Made by a program: the position numbers and the translations under genes. DNA of 64,000 bases from contig NC_059503.1 of assembly GCF_914767665.1 (NCBI RefSeq), positions 3,534,001-3,598,000 of the forward strand, written 5' to 3'. This DNA is from Harmonia axyridis. Lineage: Eukaryota; Arthropoda; Insecta; Coleoptera; Coccinellidae. The notes beneath the pieces are model-generated. The model was not told where the DNA came from and did no database searches. It worked only from the letters and a program-made list of their open reading frames with translations. Shown piece after piece: positions 22,276 through 33,884 of the stretch; the first letter of the stretch is position 1, and the number at the start of each line of letters is the position of its first letter.

Positions 22276-23199
22276 ACGAAGAGTGAGTCGATTTACTGAA
22301 TCAAGTCGTTTATGAGTTCCTCTTAGATTTCTTCCAGTATTCACAAATGAGAAGCAATTTGAAAATATTTCTAAACATTGTTTAAACTTGTATTTTTCCA
22401 TGATCGAATGGTATAACCTAATGACCACAATAAAAAATGTCAAAAAATAATACGAATTATTGCCATTAAAACTATTTTGAATTATATAACTCCTATTGGA
22501 AAACCGGATATTTACCGGAGTGACAATGATAATTTTCCAGTAAATGATCGTTATAATTACACCAGCGCAAATTACCATTAAAATTCAGTCAAATACGAAT
22601 ATGCTACCTTCCAATATTTGACAAATGAATTAAATATTCAGTGTTCTCCGTGTTACGATGATTATCGTTCCATCAGCTTAATAACCCCAAAACCAAAGTC
22701 ATAACCGCTAACGAACCTGTCAAAATTCGATATGACATAAATATCGCACCACAGAGCAGAATCATTAGAAATCGATTTACATCGCGGACATAACGATTCA
22801 TACGAGCACAAAACCAGGTAGAACAGAGAAGGTCAAGATCGTAACAATAATTGAATTGAACTTTATACACGTTTCTCGTTAATGAAACTGCTGGAAATCA
22901 ATAAGGCCTCAAGACCGGGCGGTATTATAATCATGATCTGTGTGTTGTGTAACATTAATTGTTAAGTTCGCACCTAGAGTACTTCGGGCTCACTTTGATC
23001 GATATTGGAATATCGTATAGGTGACCTCGATTTGGACGTTATAGATTTTATTCATTGGTTTTCAATTAGCATGACGTGAACTGTAATAAATTTCCACGAT
23101 TGTGGAGTTGGGATCTATAATTTTCTTTCGTTCCTAATTAGGTCTTATAGTTATCTGTTACCGGGTACGTTTGAAGTCGATTATGGACGTTAATCCATA
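22276..23199. other. No gene recognised
   Basis: AT-rich spacer. Open frames at 22267-22578 and 22673-22870 (both minus) show no signature. Confidence 0.45.
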
Positions 23200-23859
23200 C
23201 AAGGTGATGTTCATCTTATGAGTGAAATTTTACAGTTCGATAACTCATTAACTGATCGACCGAATAATTTCAAATTTTGAAGTTTTGTCACCCTTTCCTA
23301 TCGCCTTCCTTCAATATTTCTGAATTCGAGTAAATCAGATCCGGACTAGGACAATTTCAGACTTTTCCTATTTTCATAAATATTGGATCACCCTGTACGT
23401 GAACATTATGATTTTCCCAGTCCGGATCGGATTTACTCGATTTCAGAAATATTGAAGGAAGGCTATAGTAAAGGTCCACAAAACGTCAAAAATTTAAATT
23501 ATTCGGTGGATTTGTTGAAGAGTTATTGAACTGAAAAAATTTCACTCATAAGGGAATGTTTACTGATCATTCTATATGACCGTGCCAAGCAGAGATTTAG
23601 AATTTTTATAATGAATTTATTCTTTGTGGGTCCGAAAACGGGAAAAAATCATAATGTTCACGTACAGGGTGATCCAATATTCACGAAAATAGGAAAAGTC
23701 TGAAATTCTCCTAGTCCGGATCTGATTTACTCGAATTCAGAAATATTGAAGGAAGGCGATAGGTAAGGGTGACAAAACTTCAAAATTTGAAATTATTCTT
23801 CGATTAGTTAAAGAGTTATTCAACAGTGAAATTTCACTCATAAGATGAACATCACCCTG
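23200..23859. mobile_element. Fold-back element with 215-bp arms and a third partial arm (660 bp)
   Basis: The left arm (23200-23415) and right arm (23645-23859) are near-identical inverted copies. Outer ends are CAAGGTGATG and CATCACCCTG, flanked by TA at 23198-23199 and 23860-23861. Within each arm a shorter unit of about 195 bp is delimited by CAGGGTGAT-type ends (23200-23395 and 23665-23859), each bordered by TA. The spacer contains a third, more diverged copy of the arm core (23417-23556) in the right-arm orientation. There is no coding capacity. Class is uncertain; TA flanks suggest a mariner-type MITE. Confidence 0.85.
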
Positions 23860-23861
23860 TA

Positions 23862-24774
23862 TATCCCAAACGAAGGCACTCAGGCGATTGAAACCTCTTG
23901 ATACGGGTCCTCCTTGATGACTTTAATTCGTGGTATTCGTTTGTCGCATTCTGCCCAGTACACCCTGTATAAAGTTTCAAGTTTATATGCCCAATATAAG
24001 ATTTGGCACTTTTTCATCGTTGCAATAAAAATTTAAAAAAAAATTTTTTTTTTCATTCACATATACCTAGGTGGAATCCATCTGACGCGTTCTTTGCCTC
24101 GCATCAAAGGATATCAAACAGGAGAGGAAGGAGTCCGTTTGGCAAACAACCGTGGCAACAGCTTTGTGTTCGATTTCTTTGAACTTTCCTTCCATACCTT
24201 TTTGTCGTATTCCTGTCAGAAGGAATTTATTCCTGTCCTATATATTCGATGATTTCTTCGTCGTTTAACCCCTTCCTTAAATATTGAAAGGCACCCCGTC
24301 CTTTCAATATGCACAGGCAGAGATGGGATTGTTGGATTTCTGAATTTGAAGGCGAAGCAATCTTCTATCCGTTGATCCCTTTCATCACAAGATGGAATTG
24401 TAGAAATTGATATTGAGAGATTGCTTCTTCGGGGGATAAGCTCCAGGCTGCTGAACATACGGAGAAGTCTTTGAGGTAGCTAGAGCGTAGCAGGAAAAAT
24501 AATCCAAACTTCAACATATGATGGAATATTTCGTTGGAAAAAATATATGTTCCTGAAAGGTTTTTGAATTTCCAAAGTTTGAATCGAATTTCGATCATTT
24601 CTTTGAGCCAAAACATAAAATGTTCGGCACTTGAACCTCATTATCTAGATGTTGATTTACTCTTTTCAATTCAGAAAATATCAACTATCAGTTGAAGAAA
24701 TGTGCGTACCGAAGAGAATATGGCTGCTGTAGCGCAAATACTAGTTGTATTGGTACTTACTGGTACTGCTGTAG
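23862..24774. other. No gene recognised
   Basis: No supported gene. A CACCCTGTATA string at 23961-23971 resembles the fold-back terminus and may be a small remnant. A poly-A/T slippage tract lies at 24029-24053. Confidence 0.4.
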
Positions 24775-25090
24775 CTGAAATATCATTTTTTTAAATGTCA
24801 AAACAATGGGTTCGTGCTAAGAATGCTATAGTCACCTTCATTGCCTCCAACGCTCCTCTAACATTAGATTGGTCTTTGCTTTTCTAAAAGGCTTCATCGT
24901 CGGCAATTACTTCTACACTAGAGCCAAATTTATTTTCCTGGACCATTCTTCTGTGGTCTGCAAAGAGTCTATAATCATATTTTGAGAATAAGCTGGGTGA
25001 TCAAAAAGTTTGAAGCTTATTTCGTTCAATTCGACTACGGTTTTCATTGATTTGTGACTAGGGACATTGTCTTGGTGAGACCAATTTTTT
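24775..25090 (-). pseudogene. Ancient mariner transposase relic, C-terminal third
   Basis: The minus strand from about 25087 reads WSHQDNVPSHKSMKTVVELN then EISFKLFDHPAYSQNM, the second catalytic Asp region and the HPPYSP block of a mariner. After a frameshift it continues RLFADHRRMVQENKFGSSVE then VIADDEAF, with KSKDQSN after a stop, matching the usual SDLKRML.G.KF.S.EEVIAE.EAYFE.KDK end. The third Asp is lost at the frameshift. The relic is far more diverged than families A, B and C here and belongs to another lineage. No termini remain. Confidence 0.75.
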
Positions 25091-25830
25091 TACTCATCTC
25101 AAACTATTGTCTGATCAGAAAATATGCTCACTCTTTTTTGTACACACATGGCAGGAAGAAAAAGTGACGTTTCTAAATTCAAACTTCAACCTAATGAACT
25201 GACGTTAGAAAAAGTCGACATTTGTCGAAGTTTGCTGGAAAACTCTTTTCGTAATAGGCTGCAATCCCCTCTGGGTGCTCTTCACTCTTCAACAAGTCCA
25301 TGCGGGATAGACAAGAGACAGTAAAGTTGAAATAATGAACCTTTGGGTTAAATTCGCTGCGCGGTGAAATGGTTGAACGTTATTTCAGCTGATGAAGCGT
25401 GAAATATCGAACGTCTGAACTTTGCCATTCCCAGTAATCGCACCAACGACAGCCTATTACTCATAAAAAGCAGGCATGAATCCTTCTGAATACCAAATGG
25501 AGCAGCAATACGTATCGTGCGGTATTAAATTGGATCTAATTCAGTTTTGCAGTCGAACCTCTAATGAAAGGAACATTTTCCATTATATTCGCGCCCAGTC
25601 AGCATTTTAATTTTCCGGGAAAACGGGGGAAAACGCCGAATGTGACCGTTAAAAAGAAAACCGGGAACTCTAAGTGCATATTGGAGTTTTCTCAGATTCG
25701 TACGAGATATTCTTTGGTTGGGATCGTTTCGCCTTTTTTTTCAATTATGAATGATTCAGAAGAAATCTTTTAATCCTTATTTTCCACAAAATATTTCATA
25801 TCTACTGAAAAAAATCACATAATAATAGTA
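25091..25830. other. No gene recognised
   Basis: No supported gene. Open frames at 25124-25324 and 25564-25773 (plus) have no recognisable family. Confidence 0.45.
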
Positions 25831-26762
25831 AAGGGTGTTTTTTTTTAGAGCTATAGAACTTTGAATTGCAATAAAACAACGACGGATCCTTCGACTGATA
25901 TGAATTTTATTTATCCGCAAGATAATCTTGTGGCATACGTTATGAATATGATTTCTGGCATATGACCGCCACGGCTGGCTCGGATGTAGTCCAATCTGGA
26001 CGTCCAATTTTCGATGACTTTTTCCAACATTTGTGATCGTATATCGGCAATAACACGGCGAATGTTGTCTTCCAAATGGTCAAGGGTTTGTGGCTTATCC
26101 GCATAGACCAATGGCTTTACATAGCCCCACAGAAAGTAGTCTAGCGATGTTAAATCACAAGATCTTGGAGGCCAATTCACAGGTCCAAAACGTGAAATAA
26201 GGCGCTCACCAAACGTGTCTTTCAATAAATCGATTGTGGCACGAGCTGTGTGACATGTTGCGCCGTCTTGTTGGAACCACAGCTCCTGGACATCATGGTT
26301 GTTCAATTCAGGAATGAAAAAGTTAGAAATCATGGCTCTATACCGATCACCATTGACTGTAACATTCTGGCCATCATCGTTTTTGAAGAAGTACGGACCA
26401 ATGATTCAACCAGCCCATGAAGCGCACCAAACAGTCAGTTTTTCTGGATGTAACGGTGTTTCGACGACATACACTTGAGGATTAGCTTCACTCCTAATGC
26501 GGCAGTTTTGTTTGTTGACGTAGCCATTCAACCAGAAGTGCGCTTCATCTCTAATGGACGTAGTGCGCGATACGTATTCCGCACAGAACCATTATTTTCT
26601 AAATGAAATTGCAGTATTTGCAAGCGTTGTTCAGGCGTGAGTCTATTCACGATGAATTGCCAAACCAAATTGGGAATAAATCATTTGACAGCTGTTAAAT
26701 CTGTCGCCATCTTGAACAGTAATGCCAACTTAATGTTATACACCTCGAAAAAAAACACCCGT
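25831..26762 (-). mobile_element. Family A mariner-like element, copy A6 (932 bp)
   Basis: Complete ends: AAGGGTGTTTTTTT at 25831 after TA, CACCCGT to 26762 before TA (26763-26764). A 140-codon minus-strand frame (25911-26333) spans the second Asp (WFQQDGATCHTA), the third Asp region (CDLTSLDYFLWGYVK) and the C-terminus. There are 41 residues between the Asp of QQDGA and the Asp of SLDYF, the basis for calling the family DD41D. A6 has the short internal junction (CTCTAATGGACG), as A2 and A11 do. Confidence 0.94.
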
Positions 26763-28008
26763 TATAACCATAAAACCTGTGCAAATCCGAGGTATTCTCG
26801 CAGGATTTTGTTCCACAAAATGTGGCAGAATAAACAGATTAGCCAGAGAATTAGAGAAATGATATTTGAGTTCTTTTAAAGACTTTTGTTTTCTAAATTC
26901 AGGATGTTTTGAAATTGGAGAAATTTCAAATGGGAAATTGGCTACTTTTGGTATGACTGGTGACATTAGAGAGTCGATTATACCTGGAATTTTGGAATGA
27001 ATTGTTTCTCAAATTAAACTTATGAAAAAATCCATGAAAACTGGTCGTCGTGAGTTGAAGCCGATTAAAATTTCTCCAAAATTTGTTAAACACCCTGTAT
27101 CCCGAATAGGGAAGTCCTGAGATGACTTTAAATATAATTTCCAGACTGACACACCAGACTCGTTTGAGAAAGTCACTTTCATCACTTCTTTCAAAGAAAT
27201 AATTCAGTAATTCAGATGCAAAACTTCGATTCGACCTGCTTTCAATCAAAGTCTATCAACGCTGCAATAAAATAATGAATTGCATTAAAAAATTCCAAGC
27301 TTTCGTGACTAATAGTAATTCTCAGTCGCAATATCTAATACAAAACACAAAGATATCTGTTTGACCTCCTGTCGATCTGCCATGAAACTTGTTTTTTTGC
27401 TTCAATTGCCTAGCCTTCGCTCTCACAGCTTTATGACAGCAAAAATTTCCAACGCTCTGAGTAATAATGTAATTTATCGTGAACCTATAGCCTGAAGAAT
27501 TCGATTTATTCATTCACTAAATGTCCCAAATAGATCTCAGAGATAAAGAAATTATTGTTGGTTTATTATATTTATTATTCAGGTCTTAGATTGATCTAGG
27601 TTGGTATCCATTTTTTGGTCCAGTTGTCTCTACCGAGTTATGATCTAATGATTGTATCTTTCACAGAACTATTCGATATCAATTTTACTCGAATATATTG
27701 AATTTTTGATTTAATCAGTTCCAAATCAATCTAAAATCTTATGCAATCACTCAATACTTTCGTTATGAAACACAAATGGAACATTTTCCAAACGTTAACC
27801 TATCGATAAACGTTATCGAAAATATTTCTCTAACCTTCGTGAATACTCATTCTAAATTGGTGAACTTTAGGAGTCGCTGGTTCTAATTATAAACTCTATA
27901 TTTACTGTTGGTGTTTGGGACGCGTAACATCCAACATACGTAACTGTCTCTGCTTAGTGTAAACGACACTGACATTTAGTCCAAAAATCCCTAAACAGTT
28001 AATCTAGA
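26763..28008. other. Upstream region of PDSS2; no other gene recognised
   Basis: AT-rich DNA. A CACCCTGTA string at 27092-27100 resembles the fold-back termini. No clear TATA box or initiator could be assigned for the downstream gene, and no CpG island is evident. Confidence 0.4.
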
Positions 28009-29151
28009 ATGTTTCCTCTTCGGTGTCGTCTTCCTGGAAAACTCCAACAAACGAATAAATTGTTAAACCAAATATCCACTTGTTCTACTTGGAGTTCCAT
28101 CTCGAAGAAGGCTGAATCAACTGTCGGTTTTTCAACGTCTTTCCTGAATCTAAGATGGCTGCTGAGTGACGAAATAGCTAATCTTGCAAGTAGCGTCAGT
28201 AAGATACTAGGAACCAATCACCCAATACTGAAGACGGCAAAGAATATTTTGATAAAATCAGATGTACCTTCATGGGGCCTCATCATTCTCCTTCTATCCA
28301 AAGCAAACTGCGTCAATGCCAGATTTTCTGAAGGTAAAGATGGTACCTCTGGTATCTTGCATACCCAACGGATGGTAGCTGAAATCGTGGAAACCCTAAA
28401 GACAGGCATCTTCTTCCATAGATCCCTCCAGCTCAAACAAGAACTACAACAACTCCCACCACAGATACACCAAGGCAACAAGTTGGCTCTTTTAGTAGGC
28501 GATTATTTGATTACCAAAAGTTATCAGATTCTGGCAGAAGTCAACAACTCTGAGGTGGAAGAAATAATTTCTTCTGCATTGAGAGATCTTTGCGAAGAGG
28601 AATTCTTCGGAGATAGAGATAAAGAAGATGAATGTATACCTTCCAAGAGATATTTACCAGATGATGCTCCTCTTACTGTTGATACTTACCGATTTGAACC
28701 ATACGACCATAAGATATACCTTGGTAGACCAAAAGCTGAATGGACTATGAGGAATTGTCTAGGAGGTGCCTTCTTATTAGGCAGAGGGTGCTATGCAGCT
28801 GTTAAATTGAGTGAAACGAGTGAACATTTTCAAAATTCAGGCTTCACGTTCGGAGTTAACTTTGCTCTAGCTTTGCAGGCAAGGAAGGATCTGAATGCTC
28901 TCTCTGAAGATTCGACTGGTCAACTCGAGAAAGTTTCGGCACCTATTTTGTTCCATTTGGAAGGTGATTCGAGCTTGGACTTGGGGAACAATGATACCCT
29001 TATGCTTAGAAGAAAAATCAGAGAGGGTCCTGGCATACAAAAAACGAATGATATGTTGGGGGAGTTTTTGATGAGAGCAGAAATGTCACTTATGGAATTT
29101 CCATCGTGCGAAGCACGACATGTACTACATAATATGCTTAAAATAGTTTAA
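28009..29151 (+). CDS. Pdss2: Decaprenyl (polyprenyl) diphosphate synthase subunit 2-like protein, 380 aa
   Basis: In animals PDSS2 pairs with PDSS1 to form the mitochondrial trans-prenyltransferase that builds the isoprenoid tail of ubiquinone. PDSS2 has the synthase fold but has lost the Asp-rich catalytic motifs and acts as a partner subunit. Here residues 50-75 (WLLSDEIANLASSVSKILGT), 85-100 (SWGLIILLLSKA) and 155-175 (GNKLALLVGDYLITKSYQIL) fit PDSS2, with a degenerate GD in place of DDxxD. The C-terminal helices (FGVNFALALQARKDL, 281-295; APILFHLEGDSSLDL, 311-325) also fit. The N-terminus is basic and hydroxylated (R5, R7, K11), as in a mitochondrial presequence. The length is close to the usual 390-400. 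An in-frame TAA at 28000-28002 fixes the first Met. The frame is a single uninterrupted exon. No canonical AATAAA lies close downstream. The partner PDSS1 is not in this window. Confidence 0.9.
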   Translation: MFPLRCRLPGKLQQTNKLLNQISTCSTWSSISKKAESTVGFSTSFLNLRWLLSDEIANLASSVSKILGTNHPILKTAKNILIKSDVPSWGLIILLLSKANCVNARFSEGKDGTSGILHTQRMVAEIVETLKTGIFFHRSLQLKQELQQLPPQIHQGNKLALLVGDYLITKSYQILAEVNNSEVEEIISSALRDLCEEEFFGDRDKEDECIPSKRYLPDDAPLTVDTYRFEPYDHKIYLGRPKAEWTMRNCLGGAFLLGRGCYAAVKLSETSEHFQNSGFTFGVNFALALQARKDLNALSEDSTGQLEKVSAPILFHLEGDSSLDLGNNDTLMLRRKIREGPGIQKTNDMLGEFLMRAEMSLMEFPSCEARHVLHNMLKIV

Positions 29152-30290
29152 AATAGTATTGCATTGTTAATTCATTCGATTTTTATGCTGAAAGATAATA
29201 GACATATTTCCTTTTTATATAAATTACAATTTTATATGATGATTTTTTTTATTTCGAAAACATTAGTTCTAAGTTGAGTGATATTGATCATTGAATTGAG
29301 TCTTCAAATCATCTCGAGATTGTTTACACTCTTAGAATTCCTTATGCTAATCTCTATAAGGAAGAATCCTTCTATTCAATTTTCTTTCCTTGTATAATAT
29401 GATTTCAAGTTTGTCTTTCACCTTATTTTTTGCACCAAAATGGTGCATTTGAATTCATTTTTCTTGTCGTCTGTGAACTGGTTTGTCTTTTTCTTCACTT
29501 CCAGAATATCTGAAACAAAAATATTAAACAATAAGGCGAGAAAAAGAATTCAAATTTCAGCTCGTTTTATAATCGAATATTCAAATGTATAACATCATAA
29601 ATCTCAACCTCCAAATGTGTGTTTATAAACCTACCAACCGAAAAGTAACCATTTCACATCCAATCGTTGAGCAAGCTCTGAAACAATATCCGCAAAACAA
29701 AGACATGGTCGTATTCATCTCAGGGCCAACCCGGAGCATATTAATAATTAAGATTTACTGTTGAAGTTATTTAATGCACGATATTTTTACTGTGCCAGTT
29801 TCGTTGGACCCACAGAACGTTTTATTTATCTTTGTTAGTTATCAACAGAGTGAAAATTATGGAGATTAGCTGTATTGTTCTTTCGTTGTAAATATAATTC
29901 AATTCTGTACTGTAATTAAATACTGAGGATGGTGCTCCGTTTGGGGAACGAACAAGAGTTGCTATGGGAGTCGGATTGCGCTGTGGGTTCCGTAATATAG
30001 ATCGAAAAGAACAGGTATCCGATATTCAGATCAAGGATTTGTGTCATCTGGGTCTGACAACTTGTGGTTTTTCAAGATAGACGAAGTGACAACTCATCAC
30101 ATGAAAAATAGAATTAATATGACATGATTTGATCCTTGTTCGAAGATTTATAAAGGTTAATTGCATTTTCGAAACATAGTAACAATTGTTTCACTTCTAG
30201 TCCCAGGTAGGATATCATTACTACTTCATGCAATCAACTTATTTTTGCTTTGTAAAGACTAACGTTTGAGCTTCTTCTAACTGAGTCGTG
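29152..30290. other. Downstream of PDSS2; no gene recognised
   Basis: Presumably includes the PDSS2 3' untranslated region and terminator. Only variant poly(A)-like strings (TATAAA at about 29217) were seen in the first 100 bp. No other gene or repeat was recognised. Confidence 0.4.
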
Positions 30291-30495
30291 CGCCCTCTCT
30301 CAGGGGTATGGTGTTTCGTCTCGAGATCGCTGGTGGACTCATCGGTAGGACAATCCAGCAAATCTGCCCAAGACACACACTCTCACACCATCGTGAGAGG
30401 TGACCCTGTTGCGTTGCAAAGACCCGGCCAAGACCGAATTAGTATGACGCGAAAACCCATAGCGCCATCTGTGAGCAGACACAGTCACTACACAA
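30291..30495 (+). repeat. Dispersed repeat G, copy 2
   Basis: Diverged partner of 2483-2710 in the same orientation, ending with AGCGCCATCTGTGAGCAGAC and CAGTCAC. The stem CTCTCACA / TGTGAGAG-type pairing near 30380-30402 replaces CCTCCACA / TGGAGG of copy 1. Confidence 0.6.
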
Positions 30496-31326
30496 TTATC
30501 AACTTGAATTTTACTCCATCAGAGATAATATTTTGGTATAGAATCAGTTATTATTCAAAATTGAAGCACAGTTTCCACGTTTAGCCATGAAACAGATAAA
30601 AAATGTAATATTGCTGTTTATGGGTAGTTTCATTAAAACGAAAAGCAATTTCGTCGATCGCTTTCATCGTGCAGTTACCACAAAATTGCCACAAATTCTC
30701 GTAGACTACAAATCAAGTCCCAAATATTCCATTTGGCCCGATGAAACCAAATATGGGAACTGCCTAACAACTTTATTGGATAATAAACAAACGCATTCGC
30801 TGAATCGTGGAGTTTTTCGTCCAATTCCTTTTAATAACGACTTCATTCAATTATTTCTAGCCTTTAGCGTTTGTTCTTTGTTCGTATTAACTTGGTCGGC
30901 AGATAAATTGGTTGTTATGTAAGGGAATATTGGGGGTTATATGACAACGTATGTGGATTTTTCGATCTCGTTTCTGGATGTGGAATTGTGCCAATTTGCA
31001 TTTCCGGAAGCCCTGGAATGATAGGGATAGAGGGCAGGGTTGGATATTGAATTTTTGGGGACTTATCAAAGATCATCTTGAAGCTGGCAGTTGATTTCGG
31101 AAGTTGATATTTTTTATGATTGCGATTGTTACAGAATGTCATCTTATCGTCTCTTTCAAACCAATACATGTTTTGGTGAACTTCGTATAAAATCGATTCC
31201 GTATTTTCTACCAGTTCTGTGTTATTTTCTTCAACTAATTGAGAATATGGACCTAAACTCTTTCATATCCACGATACAATGACATATCTCATCCAAACCA
31301 TCATATGATTTGTTGAAGGTTAGCCA
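30496..31326. other. No gene recognised
   Basis: Contains an open frame of 111 codons at 30587-30922 with a hydrophobic C-terminal stretch, but no recognised family, and overlapping antisense frames. Not called as a gene. Confidence 0.4.
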
Positions 31327-32241
31327 TCGAGGTATATAACTTTAAGTTGGCATTACTGTTCAAGATGGCGACCGATTGAACAGCTGTCAGGTGATTTATT
31401 CTCAGTTTGGTTTGGCAATTCATTATGAATAGACTCACGCCTGAAGAACGCTTGCAAATAGTGCAATTTTATTTCGAAAATAATGGTTCTGTGCGGAATA
31501 CGTATCGCGCACTACGTCCATTTTATTTTGTTTAGCGATGAAGCGCACTTCTGGTTGAATGGCTACGTCAACAAACAAAACTGCCGCATTTGGAGTGGAG
31601 CTAATCCTTAAGTGTATGCTGAAACACCGTTAAATGACTGTTTGGTGCGCTTTATGGGCTGGTAGAATCATTGGTCCGTACTGCTTCAAAAACGATGATG
31701 GCCAGAACGTTACAGTCAATGGTGATCGGTATAGAGCTATGATTACTAACTTTTTCATTCCTGAATTGAACAACCATGATGTCTAGGAGCTGTGGTTCCA
31801 ACAAGACGGCGCAACATGTCACACAGCTCGTGCCACAATCGATTTATTGAAAGACACGTTTGGTGACCGCCTAATTTCACGTTTTGGACCTGTGAATTAG
31901 CCTCCAAGATCTTGAGATTTAACACCGCTAGACTACTTTCTGTGGGGCTATGTAAAGCCATCGGTCTATGCGGATAAGCCACAAACCCTTGACCATTTGG
32001 AAGACAACATTCGCCTTGTTATTACCAATATACGGCCACAAACGTTGGAAAAAGTAATCGAAAATTGGAGGTCCAGATTAAACTACATCCGAGCCAGCCG
32101 TGGCGGTCATACGCCAGAAATCATATTTAAAATGTAATGCCACAAGATTATCTTGCGGATAAATAAAATTCATGTCAATCGAATAATCCATTGTTGTTTT
32201 ATTGCAATTTAAAGTTCTATAGCTTTAAGAAAAACATCCTT
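31327..32241 (+). mobile_element. Family A mariner-like element, copy A7 (left tip lost)
   Basis: The left terminal repeat lacks its outer ACGGGTGTTTTTTT and starts TCGAGGTATATAACTTTAAG. The right end finishes CATCCTT before TA (32242-32243). The N-terminal start ATGAATAGACTCACGCCTG (31425) reads MNRLTPEERLQIVQFYFEN. The next codons run into the family deletion (RIAHYVHFILFSDEAHFWL after a shift). The remaining transposase has stops at the ELNNHDV(stop)ELWFQQDG junction and in the PVN(stop)PPRS motif. Long-junction form. Confidence 0.93.
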
Positions 32242-33223
32242 TACTTTATCGAATCAAACGATATGATGGCATAAAATTCATATGTGTGAACTTTCATAAA
32301 AAAAAAATTTTCAAGGTCTAAGTAAGTAAAATTTGGGAGAAATTTTTCGATCCAAAAATTTTCGGATAAGTGCGAAATTCTGTGCATCAGACGTAACCTC
32401 AAATGAATTTAATAACCTGAAATGGCCCTTCAATTGTGGGACTTATATCTCCTATTATCCCCTCGCCCTTGATGAAATTTCAAACCGTTTTGGCATCAAA
32501 ACACGGATCTCTTATTCGTGTTCCTCACATTAATATTTCGAAGTGGGTCATGACTGCCAACTGCAAAGGGAAACCTGTGAATTTCGTAAATGTACCGGTG
32601 TATAATTAAAACAGAAACAAGAACAAATGATGCTTGTGTGAATAATGTGCCTATTCTCGTTTTGAGCAGTAATTATAACAGTTGGGGCATTACTCTTTTG
32701 TTGGAAATGAATGTGTGTATAGTTTGCAAACTGGTTTACGTGTTGGGCCGCAGGTCTTTCGGAAAAAGTCACACAACGTTTTTCTACCACTTAGCTACGG
32801 GCTCCTCAAGCCTCTGGAAACAGATCTACCTCTTAATTATAAGAAATGATGCAGATGAGACGTAGGATTTTAACATCATAATTTCGTTTGGACCATTCTT
32901 CTGTCACAGCTATTCAACTGCGGTTGTTTTTTGACTTTAGGGGTGTCTATTATTTTCTTGCATCTTGAGGAAAATATAACTATGATGAATATTTTGCAGA
33001 TTTGATATTTTGAATCATGGTATTTCAAAATATACTTACACTGAATTGATTAAAAAAATAGAATAAAGCACTTACTTACTTGGTTGTTGGAGCTTTTGAT
33101 AGCTTGTTCATTCATTATTTTCCCCCCTTGGATACCACAGAACTTTATAAAGGTATGAATTAGATATTGAGATATGATTTATTATAAATTATCATGTCCT
33201 TTTTGTCGGTTATTCTATCATTT
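32242..33223. other. No gene recognised
   Basis: No supported gene. Complementary open frames at 32548-32865 on both strands show no signature. Confidence 0.45.
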
Positions 33224-33715
33224 AACTATATCATTATGAATGTATATTTTATTGAATGAAATATAATTAATTGAGTGATACGCGATTAAATATGTAAATT
33301 TGAATATTTGGAATCCGATATTTTTTTAATTGTCGAATTTATAATAAGCAGAATATTTATTATTTTCTGTATCTACCTGCTGAAATTCAAGATTTGACAA
33401 CTTTTGCTCTCCTACTGTCATCGGTTGTCGTTTGTCGCGCTTGAAGTTTGTTTTCTCAATTTCTGATATATTTAGGTATTCATCTCAATTTACTTTGAGT
33501 TGATATGAAACGTTGATTCACTGTGGGACATAAGAAGTGCGTTCTCTGAGGAGAAACTCGCGAATTAAGTGAAATATCGTATCACGGATATGTTTTCATT
33601 TCCGCGCGCTTCATGTCAAATTTGATAGTTCATGTTGGAGACAAAATTTGCTCATTGAAAATGGAATATGCTCCCTCTATCTATCTTTATAACTCTGAAG
33701 ATCATCCTGTAGTTC
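33224..33715 (+). repeat. Dispersed repeat E, copy 2 (no Tc1 insertion)
   Basis: Contains both the left block (matching 21317-21361) and the right block (33496-33715, matching 22059-22275). About 230 bp between them are absent from copy 1, where the Tc1-like fragment sits. No open frame of note. Class unknown. Confidence 0.75.
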
Positions 33716-33884
33716 AGTATGCGCATACGAGTACTTATCTGCCATATTCATAATGAGTTCAACCTAATCTGATGAATATCACTGTTTCAATAATATGAAG
33801 GATTTTCCCATATCTGGGTAGCTGTCAGTTCAAGAGCTATGACCTTTAGACATTTGACAAGTAAAATCTACGCCAATACTAAAA

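Noticed and set aside
30587..30922. 111-codon plus-strand ORF
   Set aside because: No family signature; the hydrophobic end is what AT-rich DNA commonly encodes.
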